The notes beneath the pieces were generated by a model. The model saw only the letters and a program-made list of their open reading frames with translations. It ran no database searches and had not been told where the DNA came from. A DNA stretch of 64,000 nucleotides from Deltaproteobacteria bacterium (lineage in GTDB: Bacteria > Myxococcota_A > UBA796 > UBA2385): positions 1 to 64,000 of the forward strand of contig JAGYJW010000033.1 in the NCBI GenBank assembly GCA_018401435.1. The letters run 5' to 3'. Position 1 is the first letter of the stretch; every line of letters starts with the position of its first letter. Below are positions 27,169 to 35,213 of the stretch, piece after piece. A program made the translations under genes and the position numbers.

Positions 27169-27417
27169 ATGAGCCCCTCCTCCTCCGCCCCCACCCTCCT
27201 CTCCGCCGAGTTGGCCCAGCTGCGCGCGACGTTGCGGTCTGAAGCGGATTCCGAGCGCGCCCAGCAAGAGAAGCGCTACCTCAAGTCGGAGCTGGAATTC
27301 ATCGGCGTGCCCAAGCCCCGCCTGGACGGGGTCTCCGGCCTGACCCTGCGCGAGGCCACCCGCAAGCTGCCGGCCGAACAGGCGGCTCCCCTCCTCGCCC
27401 CAACCCGCGCTCGCTGA
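27169..27417 (+). pseudogene. N-terminal fragment of an AlkD-type DNA alkylation repair protein
   Basis: 83 codons from ATG 27169. Residues 10-65 ('AELAQLRATLRSEADSERA', 'KRYLKSELEFIGVPKPRL') match the start of the AlkD/DNA-alkylation-repair HEAT-repeat family, which is normally 220-240 residues. After 'ATRKL' the sequence turns into a short unrelated tail and stops, directly before the yaeQ start. The remaining two-thirds of the gene is missing, so this is a deletion remnant. Confidence 0.6.
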
Positions 27418-27432
27418 GCGCTGGAGCCCGCC

Positions 27433-27978
27433 TTGGCCCTCTCCTCCACCATGCACTTCTTCGAGATTGCGCTCTCTGACATCGATCGCGGCGAATACGC
27501 CCAGCTCGAACTCAAGGTTGCCCGCCACCCCAGCGAGAGTGACGCCTATATGTGCACCCGCGTGCTGGCCTTTGCCTTGGAGCACCAGGAGGGCATCGCC
27601 TTCTCCCAGGGCCTCTCTGCCTCCGACGAGCCGGCTGTCTGGGTGCACGATCTCACCGGTCGGCTCAAGGATTGGATCGAGGTTGGGGCCCCCGACGCCG
27701 CCCGCCTGCACCGCGCCAGCAAGGCGGCCGACCGGGTGGTGGTCTACTGTCACAAGGACATCGCCACCTACCAGCGGAACCTGGCCGGCCAGCGCATCCA
27801 CAACGCCGACCAGATCGACCTCGTCGAGATTGAGCGTGAGTTCCTGGACCGTCTGTGCGCCTTGATTGGTCGACGCAACGCGTTGAGCCTGGTGGTGACC
27901 GAAGGGCAGGTCTACCTGGAGCTGGCCGGCGAGTCCTTGCAGACCCAACTCATCCGACACGCCATCGCGGGCGGGTGA
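27433..27978 (+). CDS. yaeQ: YaeQ family protein
   Basis: 181 residues, the usual family length. Typical YaeQ landmarks are 'MALSSTMHFFEIALSDIDR' at the start, 'LKVARHPSESDAYMCTRVLAFAL', 'GLSASDEPAVWVHDLTG', 'WIEVGAPDAARLHRAS' and 'VVVYCH'. YaeQ has a PD-(D/E)XK-like fold without a settled function; E. coli YaeQ was first found as a suppressor related to RfaH. The start is a TTG, chosen because the following residues match the family N-terminus. It lies immediately after the AlkD fragment, so a deletion may have fused the regions. Confidence 0.88.
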   Translation: MALSSTMHFFEIALSDIDRGEYAQLELKVARHPSESDAYMCTRVLAFALEHQEGIAFSQGLSASDEPAVWVHDLTGRLKDWIEVGAPDAARLHRASKAADRVVVYCHKDIATYQRNLAGQRIHNADQIDLVEIEREFLDRLCALIGRRNALSLVVTEGQVYLELAGESLQTQLIRHAIAGG

Positions 27979-27992
27979 AGGGGAGGGGTCCC

Positions 27993-28829
27993 TCAGCCTC
28001 GCTTCGGGTCGTCGCGCAGCTGGTCCGAGATCAGCGCGAGGTAGATCTTGCGTTCGGGCATCGACAAGGAGAGGATCTCTCTCCGGCTCCAGCCGTAATT
28101 CCAGGCCAGCAGGTGGATCTCGCGGTGGAGCCTGCCTGCAGAGTCCCTCAGCAGGTCCCGCACCCTGCCGACGGGGTCAAAGGGCAGCCCCCACGACGCC
28201 CCGCACTCGGCACATTCAAGGGCCATCGTGAGATCCAGGCGCGGACCGCCGGCTTTCAGGGCGCGGGCCAGCATCACCCGCTCGTCGGCATCCAGCACCG
28301 GCGGGGGCGCGAAGATGCGATCCGGGTCCGCGCGCCAGCAGCGGCGAAACAGCTCCGCACCTTGCGCGGCCTCGTCCAGCCCCTCCAGGGCGGCAAGGTC
28401 GGCGACTCCGGGCCATGCAAAGCGCAGGCCGCCCCCCACCGCCAGCGCCACCTCCAGGTCGGCCGGCGACAGGGCTGGCGGCTCGATCGCGTCCAGGTCC
28501 AGCGTGAAATCCAGGCGTGCACCGCAGCCTGGGTTGGTGCAATGCAAGGAGAGGTATTGTGTCGGGCCCCAGCACTCGCGCAGCAGCTTTGCGGCCAGCC
28601 AGGCGTGGTCGATGGGCAGCAGCTGGTCCAAGACTGCGACCGTCAGCCCGGCCCCACGGTGGGGGCCCAGCCGGGTCAGGCAGGCCTGCAATACGCCCGA
28701 CAGCGTGTCGGGACCGGCTGCCTGGTGGCTCCAGTGCAGCTCGGTCCAGCCGTTGATGGCGTGCAGGGTCGCGGCGACCGACCGACTCCCGTCCAGATTG
28801 GCCAGGCCGACGGGCAGGTTCAAGTCCAT
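27993..28829 (-). CDS. Contractile-tail protein, T4 gp26-like baseplate/chaperone type
   Basis: 278 residues. Two Cys pairs ('CTNPGCGA' and 'CAECGA') and the C-terminal signature 'REIHLLAWNYGWSRREILSLSMPERKIYLALI' region are typical of the T4-type baseplate/tail-assembly proteins found in contractile phage tails and extracellular contractile injection systems. It lies 54 bases downstream of the sheath gene in the same direction. No tube, spike, baseplate wedge or ATPase gene is present in the window, so the locus is incomplete here. Confidence 0.7.
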   Translation of the reverse strand: MDLNLPVGLANLDGSRSVAATLHAINGWTELHWSHQAAGPDTLSGVLQACLTRLGPHRGAGLTVAVLDQLLPIDHAWLAAKLLRECWGPTQYLSLHCTNPGCGARLDFTLDLDAIEPPALSPADLEVALAVGGGLRFAWPGVADLAALEGLDEAAQGAELFRRCWRADPDRIFAPPPVLDADERVMLARALKAGGPRLDLTMALECAECGASWGLPFDPVGRVRDLLRDSAGRLHREIHLLAWNYGWSRREILSLSMPERKIYLALISDQLRDDPKRG

Positions 28830-28883
28830 GAAGCAGCTCCAGAGCGGTGAGGGGGGCGGCCGAATGCGCTGGCCGGGCGCCGA

Positions 28884-30674
28884 TCAAGGGATGGGTGCGG
28901 ACGCCTTCAAATCCAGCACGATGAAGTCCGCGGGCCGCAAGGCGGCAAAGCCCACCTGGATATGAAGCTCGCCGGCGCGCATCGTCTGGTCGTTGTTGTT
29001 GGAGGCGTCGCAACGGACGAAATAGGCCTCGCGCGGCGTGCTGCCCGCAAAGGCCCCCGCCTGAAAGAGCTGGTGAAGGAAAGCAAGGACCTGAGCCTGC
29101 ACCTGGGCCCACAGCGGCGCTGCATTGGCCTCGAAGACCACCCACCGCGTGCCCAAGACGATGGATCGGGCCAGGTGGTCTGCGAGGCGACGGGTGTTCA
29201 CATAGCGAAACTCGCTGTCGGAGGCTGCGGCGAGGGGGCACCGGTCCAATCGGGGACCATCAGCGGACACTGGACCGGCGACCTGACCCTCCAGAGGCGC
29301 CGGAGGCGCCCGCCGCTCATCGAGCGGCGCAGGAGGGAGAGGCCGCATGTTGCGGCCGATATGGGGGAGGACAGCGTCCTCCTCCATCAGAAAAGAAGCG
29401 CCGGAGACCGAACGGACAGAATGTCCGGGCGGTTGATCGGTGCCCGCGAGGGTGCGGGCGCCCCAGAGGACGATGCCGAATCCATCGAAGCGGCGAATGC
29501 AGTTCACGCCGAGGGGGTTCAGCGCATCTTGCTGGGCATTGGAGACGGTGAGGGCCACATCCTGGGCGCCGAACACGGTTGCATTGGCCCCGGCCGGCGC
29601 CTTCCAGATACCGGTATCGGCGTCTGAACGGGCGAAGATGCCTGCAACCACACCCGACGGCGGGCAGAGGCGGGTGGCGCCGGGCGCCCCGGACTGGGGG
29701 TCCGGCACCACCAGCCAGGGAGCGTAGAGCGCGGCGTGGCTGCTGGGCCTCAGCTGCGCGCGATAGGCCTCAATCTGCCGAATCGCAGCGCCCTGCTCTT
29801 CCTCGCTGGGGCTCACTGCTGATGCGTGCTCCGCCGGCCCATCCACGATGTAGAAGAGCGGGTGTTCGTCGTGGGTCGCCTCGATGCGCGCGAGGACGGC
29901 ATTGACGATGGTTGCCTCGTTCAGCCCGGGGGTGACCAGCAGGTTCAGATCCTCCCCTCCCAGCAAGGCCTCCAGGGCGGCCAGCACCGCCGGAAGCTGG
30001 AGGAGGTCCGCGCCGGTGCCATCCGTACCCCCAACGAGGGTCAGGGTCGCGCGGGGGCGCCCCTCCGCGACGCCGGGCGGGGCCTCCAGGTTGAAGTCCT
30101 GCAGGCTGAGGGCAGGGCGGGCCCCTGGCTCCCAGAGCAGGTCCACATGGGCGCTGTCCTGGCGGAGCACCTCACCGAAGAAGCGGTCCTGCCCGGGCTG
30201 CAGGGAGAGGCCCTCCAGGCGCTCCGCCTCGACCCAGCCCTGGCCGTCCTCCCCCGTGAAGACACGGATGTCGATGGCGTCCAGGCGGTCCTGGGCCTGC
30301 ACAATCTCGACCCGAAGATTGCCCCAGGCGCCCGCCGACCGCGCCCGCAGGTGCAGCCCCGGTGCCACCGACCGGGGGCTGGTCGCCACCTGGGCGTCGT
30401 CGGCGATCAACCGCACGATGACAGCGCGCACGCCGCCGTTGGCGAAGTATTGCTGCACGGCCAGGGGCATGGCCGATCCGTCGAGTCCGCCAAAATACGC
30501 GACGAAGGCGGCCCAGCTGTCGACCGCCCTGGGATGCAGGGGCCGCCCTTTGGCGCAGCTGCCGATGAAGCCCGTGGTGGACGTGGGCACGGCCCTGATG
30601 GTGGGTGCGTTGGCCTCCTCCTCTTGGATGTAGACGCCGGGGGAGGGGAAGTTGTAGGGGGGGAGAGGAGGCAC
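28884..30674 (-). CDS. Phage-type contractile tail sheath protein
   Basis: 596 residues, in the range of sheath proteins of contractile injection systems. The N-terminus 'NFPSPGVYIQEEEANAP' is the classic sheath start ('spGVYieE'), followed by 'PTSTTGFIGSCAKG', and the C-terminus contains 'RYVNTRRLADHLARSI', 'RWVVFEANAAPLW' and 'CDASNNN', all conserved in Phage_sheath_1 proteins. The start is a GTG at 30674. The gene is followed by the gp26-like gene; upstream, where more structural genes would be expected, are only transposase remnants, so the cluster was probably truncated. Confidence 0.9.
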   Translation of the reverse strand: MPPLPPYNFPSPGVYIQEEEANAPTIRAVPTSTTGFIGSCAKGRPLHPRAVDSWAAFVAYFGGLDGSAMPLAVQQYFANGGVRAVIVRLIADDAQVATSPRSVAPGLHLRARSAGAWGNLRVEIVQAQDRLDAIDIRVFTGEDGQGWVEAERLEGLSLQPGQDRFFGEVLRQDSAHVDLLWEPGARPALSLQDFNLEAPPGVAEGRPRATLTLVGGTDGTGADLLQLPAVLAALEALLGGEDLNLLVTPGLNEATIVNAVLARIEATHDEHPLFYIVDGPAEHASAVSPSEEEQGAAIRQIEAYRAQLRPSSHAALYAPWLVVPDPQSGAPGATRLCPPSGVVAGIFARSDADTGIWKAPAGANATVFGAQDVALTVSNAQQDALNPLGVNCIRRFDGFGIVLWGARTLAGTDQPPGHSVRSVSGASFLMEEDAVLPHIGRNMRPLPPAPLDERRAPPAPLEGQVAGPVSADGPRLDRCPLAAASDSEFRYVNTRRLADHLARSIVLGTRWVVFEANAAPLWAQVQAQVLAFLHQLFQAGAFAGSTPREAYFVRCDASNNNDQTMRAGELHIQVGFAALRPADFIVLDLKASAPIP

Positions 30675-30839
30675 GGTGGATCCTGCGATTGCGCGTGGGA
30701 GCGCAGTCTACCGGCCCAAGGGGCCACCTGGACCCGAGCGATCGGCACGGGCCTGGCCGCAGCGCAGCTCACCCCCCATGCACCCCGTGGATTCAGCGCG
30801 GTGCCACCCTCGCTGCTGGCCACCGCCAGATCACCGTGG

Positions 30840-31085
30840 GACGGACCTCGGGTGGCGATGGCGCGCAGGCCCGGGGTGCGGGCGGGCCGGTTGGCCAGCG
30901 CCTCTCGATGCAACGGCCAGAGGCGCGCTGCTGGCTGGAGCACCGGCGAGGGGGCGGTCAGGAGGGCGAGGTGGATGCCCTCGGGCAGGTTGAGCGGGTC
31001 TGTGGTGTGCCAGTCAGCGCGGTCGAGGAGCACGGGAGGGTCGGGGCCCGCACCGACGGCGCCCGCGAAGTCGTGTACCTCGAGC
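30840..31085 (-). pseudogene. C-terminal fragment of an IS630-type transposase
   Basis: About 80 codons reading 'PPVLLDRADWHTTDPLNLPEGIHLALL', 'PVLQPAARLWPL' and 'REALANRP', which corresponds to the end of the DDE domain in IS630-family transposases ('DNAxWH', 'PPYSPELNPAExLW'). No N-terminal part or start is present. It lies between the sheath gene and an IS66 remnant. Confidence 0.65.
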
Positions 31086-31099
31086 CCATGTCTTGAGGC

Positions 31100-31310
31100 G
31101 CATCGGTATGAAGGCCGCCGTCGCGGGCTCTCGCGGCTGGCTGCGGCGGTGGGCGACCAGGGCCGCCGCGGCCGCAGTGAAGGGCAAACCCAGGGGCCGG
31201 GCCCGAGACCGGGGCCGGATGCGGCCCGCCGTCTTCCAGTTCATCGACCGAGACGGCATCGAGCCCACCAACAGCCAGGCCGAAGGCGACCTGCGGCACG
31301 TGGTCCGAGG
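31100..31310 (+). pseudogene. C-terminal fragment of an IS66-type transposase
   Basis: The peptide 'FQFIDRDGIEPTNSQAEGDLRHVV' region (about 31236-31310) matches the end of IS66-type DDE domains ('FlxxpgvepTNNxAEralR'), with an Asn replaced by Ser and the final Arg/Glu pair altered. Upstream, 'SRGWLRRWATRAAAAAVKGKPRGRA' could be the preceding helical part. It is short and decayed, with no terminal repeats seen. Confidence 0.6.
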
Positions 31311-31870
31311 CCCGGGAGCCGCTTGGTGGCACCCAGCCTGTCGGTCGGGGCGACCTGTTCGAAGCAGCCTATCCCCCCATCGAGTGGGTCACCCACGCCA
31401 CCGAAGCCGCCGCCTGCCGGAAGTGCCGGGTTCAGCGAATCGGAGGTCCCGATTGGTTGGACGCAGCCGGCGCATGTGCCGGCCGGCCGGCGGCCCCGCA
31501 AGAGGACGCCGTGGGGGAGGGCCCTTTGGGCGCGGTGCGGGGGCAGGGCAAATCAAGGCGCTGCGCGATGCGCCAAGGACAACGATCCGAAGCGCCGAGC
31601 TGCCGACGGGTCCGCTCCGGCGCGCGTGGTGACCCGCGGATGCGCGCTGAGGATTTGGGGGATCCCTCGGCCCGGCGGCTCTCTCGTCGGCGACCTCATT
31701 TTCGAAAAGGCTGGTGCTGTCGGCCACCCCCGTGCCCCCCCGTAGAGGTTGACGGCGCGGTCTCTCTCGCCGCTCTGTGTCCGTCGCTTGCCTTCGACGG
31801 GGTCCGCCGCCGGGCTTGCCCTCGCCGATCTGGACCCTATAGGAGTTGGCAGACATCCAAAAGAGAAAGG
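31311..31870. other. Non-coding or decayed region
   Basis: About 560 bases without a supportable gene. Several frames are open because of high GC content, but none has a ribosome binding site, conserved motif or consistent codon use. The neighbouring transposase fragments suggest scrambled mobile-element remains. The last 60 bases hold the promoter and leader for the gene at 31880. Confidence 0.5.
31816..31843 (+). promoter_or_regulatory. Possible sigma-70 promoter
   Basis: TTGCCC (31816-31821) and TATAGG (31838-31843) separated by 16 bases, 37 bases before the ATG at 31880. The match is partial and the spacing slightly short, but it is the best candidate for this well-formed gene, which also has AAAGGAGAG as ribosome binding site. 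Confidence 0.35.
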
Positions 31871-31879
31871 AGAGAATCA

Positions 31880-32230
31880 ATGCAGAACAAACTATGGTTC
31901 GTCGTCGCTGATCAGAGCAGGGTGCTGATCTTTCAGGAGCGGGAGGCTGGTGTCCTCGACGCCATCCACACCTTCGACCACCCAGAGGCCCGCCAGCACG
32001 TCAGCGATCTGATGACCGGCAGCCGCGGCCGCCTCTATGGGGCCGCCAGCAACGACCCCTTCGCCGCCTTTCGACGGCCCCCCAACCGCCTCGACAAGCT
32101 GCCGGGCCTCTACCTCGCCAGCGGCAGCGCCCACCCGGGCGGCGGCATGCCGCTGGCCATCCAGTCCGGCGCCGCCGCCGCCGCGGTCATCTTCCGCGAC
32201 CACCCGACCGCCATGGACGTGAGCCCGTGA
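31880..32230 (+). CDS. Host-attachment-like small protein
   Basis: 116 residues from an ATG with a strong AAAGGAGAG. The opening 'LWFVVADQSRVLIFQERE', then 'TFDHPEARQHVSDLM' and 'GRLYG', resembles the bacterial 'host attachment protein' family (AtsE-like, PF10116), though the protein lacks that family's usual C-terminal half. The second half is rich in Pro, Ala and Gly. Its stop overlaps the next start (GTGA), so it is co-translated with the secreted protein at 32227. The role is unknown. Confidence 0.6.
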   Translation: MQNKLWFVVADQSRVLIFQEREAGVLDAIHTFDHPEARQHVSDLMTGSRGRLYGAASNDPFAAFRRPPNRLDKLPGLYLASGSAHPGGGMPLAIQSGAAAAAVIFRDHPTAMDVSP

Positions 32231-33057
32231 GCCTGCTTTTCTCCTTGCTTTTTGCGGCAACCGTGAGCGCCGCCGAGCCGCCCCTGCCGGCCGGCCGCTA
32301 CGGCATGGTGCTGGACACCGCCACCATCAGCAAGCTGCCCTTCATCGGCAAGACGCCGGGGGGCAGCCGGGGCTGGCTGCTGGTGGACATCAGCGGAGAA
32401 GGAGCGGAGCGCCGCCACCAGCTGCGCACCTGCGATGTCATCGTGACCGGCGCCCAGGGCCACGAGGCCCGGGTGGAGGTGCCCGCGGCCTTCATCGCCG
32501 CCATCCCCCGCAACCAGCGCGACGCCCGCCTGCTCCCCACCGACGGCGGCGGCTGGTCCTACAGCATGGATATGGGCGAGGACTTCGTGGGCTATGACCC
32601 CGCCCGCCACCCCGGCGGGGTGCCCAGCGAGGCCGACCACCCGGCGGTCACCGACTTTGACGGCGACGGCAAGCCTGGCGCCACCATGTTGATCCGGGTG
32701 CCCGTCTTTGGCGATGTGGCGATCTATGTGGCCCAGCGCGCCCACATCCGGCTGGATGGCCGGGTGGATCCCGACGGCGGGGTGCGAGGCGGGGTGACCT
32801 TCCTGGCCATGGAGCAGCGCACCCTGGCGGCCTCCCACAGCCTCTTTGCGAGCACCCCGGAGATGACGACCGATCCCGGGGGCGCCGGCGGTGGAAGACC
32901 GCGACCAGTACGAGCGCGACAGGCCGAGGTGATCCGCGAAGCGCTGGTGCGTGAGGTGATGGCGGTCCAGGGCGTCCTGGACGGTGTCGGCGCGGAGCAG
33001 GAAGCGTCGGCGCATGATGTCTCCTTGTCGTGCGAGGTGTGTGGACTTCGCAGGTGA
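32227..33057 (+). CDS. Exported protein with foreign C-terminus
   Basis: A GTG start overlaps the upstream stop. A signal peptide ('LLFSLLFAATVSAAE') leads a beta-type domain ('GRYGMVLDTATISKLPF', 'LLVDISGEG', 'HPAVTDFDGDGKPGATMLIRV', with one EF-type Asp loop). Native-looking sequence runs to about 'SLFASTPEMT' (base 32865). The last 60 codons read antisense through an HTH gene and are not credible, so the natural 3' end appears lost at a junction near 32870. The remaining part is about 213 residues. No family is assigned. Confidence 0.55.
   Translation: MSLLFSLLFAATVSAAEPPLPAGRYGMVLDTATISKLPFIGKTPGGSRGWLLVDISGEGAERRHQLRTCDVIVTGAQGHEARVEVPAAFIAAIPRNQRDARLLPTDGGGWSYSMDMGEDFVGYDPARHPGGVPSEADHPAVTDFDGDGKPGATMLIRVPVFGDVAIYVAQRAHIRLDGRVDPDGGVRGGVTFLAMEQRTLAASHSLFASTPEMTTDPGGAGGGRPRPVRARQAEVIREALVREVMAVQGVLDGVGAEQEASAHDVSLSCEVCGLRR
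32876..33014 (-). pseudogene. Truncated helix-turn-helix regulator
   Basis: From an ATG at 33014 with AAGGAG upstream, 38 residues ('DTVQDALDRHHLTHQRFADHLGLSRSYW') form a clean HTH of the Cro/CI or XRE type. After this the frame breaks: 'VFHRRRPRD' continues in another frame, and homology ends near 32876 at the junction with the exported-protein gene. It is the start of a regulator whose remainder is gone. Confidence 0.55.
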
Positions 33058-33233
33058 AAGGAGCACGCCCGACGGGCCGGAACCGCCGTTTCCGCTTCCC
33101 GCATCGCCGGGTCACTTCCCACGCGGGATGGGGAAGCGGAGCCGGCTCACGGCGGCCTCACGCGCGGCTACGGTCGCAGCATGAGGCGAACCCCGCCATC
33201 GCCGCCGCCGCCGTCGGCCAGCTCGTCGAGCTG

Positions 33234-33566
33234 GTGGACCGGCTCGCGTCGGAGGTGCGGGAGCTGCGGGCCGAGCTCGCGAGCGGCCGCGCCGGTTCGC
33301 CGTGGATGACGAGCGACGAGGCGGCGGCCTGGCTCAAGATCTCGCGGGACACGCTCGACAAGTACCCGGCGTCCCACGGGCACGAGCCCGGCGGGCCGGT
33401 GAACGTGGGCGAGAAGCGCAAGACGCTGCGCTGGCACCGCGACACGCTGGACAAGTGGTTCCGGCGGGCGGCAGGGATCGCGGCGCCGAAGGTGAAGCGG
33501 CGGGCGTCGCCGGCGGCGAAGCGGGGCGAGGGGCCGCGGGAGCGGTTCGACTGGTCGACGGTGTAG
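33234..33566 (+). CDS. Excisionase-like HTH DNA-binding protein
   Basis: About 110 residues. An N-terminal helical stretch with heptad-like Leu/Val ('LASEVRELRAELASG') precedes a MerR/Xis-type winged helix: 'MTSDEAAAWLKISRDTLDKY', 'KRKTLRWHRDTLDKWF'. The tail is basic and ends 'RERFDWSTV'. The start is uncertain. GTG 33234 is used here; the frame stays open upstream to 33030 without a credible start codon, and the coding signal seems to begin about 20 codons earlier, so a start may have been lost at the element's left end. It is probably the directionality factor for the integrase. Confidence 0.6.
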   Translation: MDRLASEVRELRAELASGRAGSPWMTSDEAAAWLKISRDTLDKYPASHGHEPGGPVNVGEKRKTLRWHRDTLDKWFRRAAGIAAPKVKRRASPAAKRGEGPRERFDWSTV

Positions 33567-33601
33567 GGCGGCGAGCTCGAGTGCGTGCTACGCGGCTGGG
33601 G

Positions 33602-34201
33602 ATGGCAGGAAGCTTCACCTACCAGCGAACGATCGTCGGCTACCACGGCTGTGACCGGGCCGTGGGTGAGCGCGTTCTGCTGGACGGCGGCGCGCTGAAG
33701 CCCTCCGACAACGACTATGACTGGCTCGGCAGGGGCATCTACTTCTGGGAGCACGGCCCGAAGCGCGCTCGGGAGTTCGCGGAGTGGAAGCACGCTCGCC
33801 GCGAGATCGGAGAGCCCTTCGTCCTGGGCGCGTACATCCACCTGGGTCGGTGCTTCGACCTGACGGACACCGCGGCCACGGGGTTGCTCGGAATCTACTT
33901 CGAACGCCTCGTGCAGCAGTTGGCGGCGCACGGGCAGTCGCTTCCCGAGAACCGTGCCGCTGGCAGCCATGACCTCGACTTGGTGCTGCGCCGCCGCGAC
34001 TGCGCCGTGTTGAACTTCGCGCTTTCGGAGCTCGACCTGGACGGCTTGCGGCATGACACGGTGCGCGGGGTGTTCACGGAAGGGCCGGAGGCCTTCCCTG
34101 GCGCGCGGATCTTCTCGAAGACCCACGTTCAGATCGCCGTGCGCAACCCCGAGTGCATCGTCGGCTACTTCCGGCCGGCGGAGGGCGACGGCGCGAGTTG
34201 A
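33602..34201 (+). CDS. Candidate ADP-ribosyltransferase-like toxin
   Basis: 199 residues. The N-terminal half ('VGYHGCDRAVGERVLLDGG', 'PSDNDYDWLGRGIYFWEHGPKRAREFA') has the H-G ... G-x-G-I-Y-F ... pattern of DUF3990/ART-like proteins, where a His-Gly, a Tyr/Phe-rich strand and a later acidic residue form an NAD-binding fold. The rest is alpha/beta ('FDLTDTAATGLLGIYFERL', 'FSKTHVQIAVRNPECIVGYF'); 'KTHVQIAVRN' resembles the last strands of this fold. A 64-residue acidic/basic protein follows 51 bases downstream, a common toxin-then-antitoxin order. Activity and target are not known. Confidence 0.5.
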   Translation: MAGSFTYQRTIVGYHGCDRAVGERVLLDGGALKPSDNDYDWLGRGIYFWEHGPKRAREFAEWKHARREIGEPFVLGAYIHLGRCFDLTDTAATGLLGIYFERLVQQLAAHGQSLPENRAAGSHDLDLVLRRRDCAVLNFALSELDLDGLRHDTVRGVFTEGPEAFPGARIFSKTHVQIAVRNPECIVGYFRPAEGDGAS

Positions 34202-34252
34202 CGAGCACGAGCCGCCATCGGTGGCTATGATCGGACGAAGCAGGAGGTGCCC

Positions 34253-34447
34253 ATGACCAAGCGCGAAGAGCACGAGTTGGCCGAGGCCACGCGCCGGTTT
34301 GTCGCTCGGTGGAGCACCATGACCGATGCGGATCGTACCGCGCGCCTCAAGGCGGCCGGCATCCTCGACGAGGCCGGCGAGCTCTCGCCGCGCTACCGCG
34401 CCCCGTCGAACGACGGGGACGCGCGGACGGCTGCTCCCTCTCGGTAG
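34253..34447 (+). CDS. Small partner protein, candidate antitoxin
   Basis: 64 residues. An excellent AGGAGG lies 5 bases before the ATG. Highly charged and helical: 'KREEHELAEATRRFVARW', then 'MTDADRTARLKAAGILDEAGELSPRYR', and a disordered tail. The 'ADRxxxLxxAGIxxxxGxLxxxYR' segment is a pattern I associate with small proteins encoded next to ART-like proteins. No DNA-binding domain is evident, so any neutralisation would be by direct contact. The antitoxin role is inferred from size, spacing and neighbourhood. Confidence 0.5.
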   Translation: MTKREEHELAEATRRFVARWSTMTDADRTARLKAAGILDEAGELSPRYRAPSNDGDARTAAPSR

Positions 34448-34478
34448 GGCGGATCATGATGGTCCCGCTCGACCAGCG

Positions 34479-35213
34479 ATGAGCATGCGCTGGCAGGACT
34501 ACGAACTGGCGGTGCTGGAGCATCTCCGACAGGAGTATACTGGCCTGCCGGTGCGAGTCTTCGGCACCGAGGGCGGACAGCGGCACGAGGTCGTTGGCCA
34601 GTACAGCATGGTGCCGCGCCAGCTGGACGTTGCGGCCTATGCCGAAGGCGACGAACGGCCCTTCTTCGTCGCCGACGCGAAGCACTACAGCGAGAAGCTC
34701 GATGTGAAGGACGTCGAGTCTTTCGCGGGGATGGCGGACGACGTGAGCGCACGCTTCTCGGCACTGATCGCGCCGGAGGGCTTCACGGCCGGTGCGTTCC
34801 GGAGGGCCGCCGCGGTGGAGATGGACCTCCAGCTCCTGACCGTGGATGAGGCTCTGACCTGCTCGTGGCTGCGCCACGCGAGGATGCTGTACCCTCAGGA
34901 CTGGGTGTTCCGTCGCGAGATGGCGCTCGCACTCCGGCGCGTGTCGGAGGGAGCCGAGGACGAAGAGATCGTGGAGGCGCTTGAGGCGCTACCGTTCGAG
35001 GAGTGGACGGAGGTCGTCGGCTTCGCGCTCCTACATCACCGGTCGCCGGCGTTGCGGATGCTCGTGGCTGTTGCTGACCACCATCCAGACGACAGTTGGC
35101 GGTTCAACGCGGTGGACAGGCTGATCGACGCCAGGGAGATGGGAGCGGCACTCCGCGCTCGACTCCTCGCGTCCGAGCCCGACCCAGATGTGCGCGAGCT
35201 CCTACTCGGCTGA
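34479..35213 (+). CDS. Mrr/PD-(D/E)XK-type nuclease
   Basis: 244 residues. The N-terminal 110 residues carry the restriction-endonuclease-like core: 'WQDYELAVLEHLRQEYTGL', 'GQYSMVPRQLDVAAY' (first Asp) and 'FFVADAKHYSEKLDVKDVESFAGMADDV' (the D-x-K pair followed by the helix). Unlike the Mrr-like protein at 5320-6753, the active-site D...D-A-K is intact here. The C-terminal half is helical with 'PSFEEWTEV'-like repeats that recall HEAT or degradation-type scaffolds. It is inside the integrated element and overlaps the 3' end of the integrase by 12 bases. Probable role: defence or element maintenance. Confidence 0.75.
   Translation: MSMRWQDYELAVLEHLRQEYTGLPVRVFGTEGGQRHEVVGQYSMVPRQLDVAAYAEGDERPFFVADAKHYSEKLDVKDVESFAGMADDVSARFSALIAPEGFTAGAFRRAAAVEMDLQLLTVDEALTCSWLRHARMLYPQDWVFRREMALALRRVSEGAEDEEIVEALEALPFEEWTEVVGFALLHHRSPALRMLVAVADHHPDDSWRFNAVDRLIDAREMGAALRARLLASEPDPDVRELLLG

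Noticed and set aside
27983-27996. GAGGGGTCCCTC between yaeQ and the tail gene as a terminator
   Set aside because: The stem is only five base pairs, with no T-run on either side, so it is not convincing as an intrinsic terminator.
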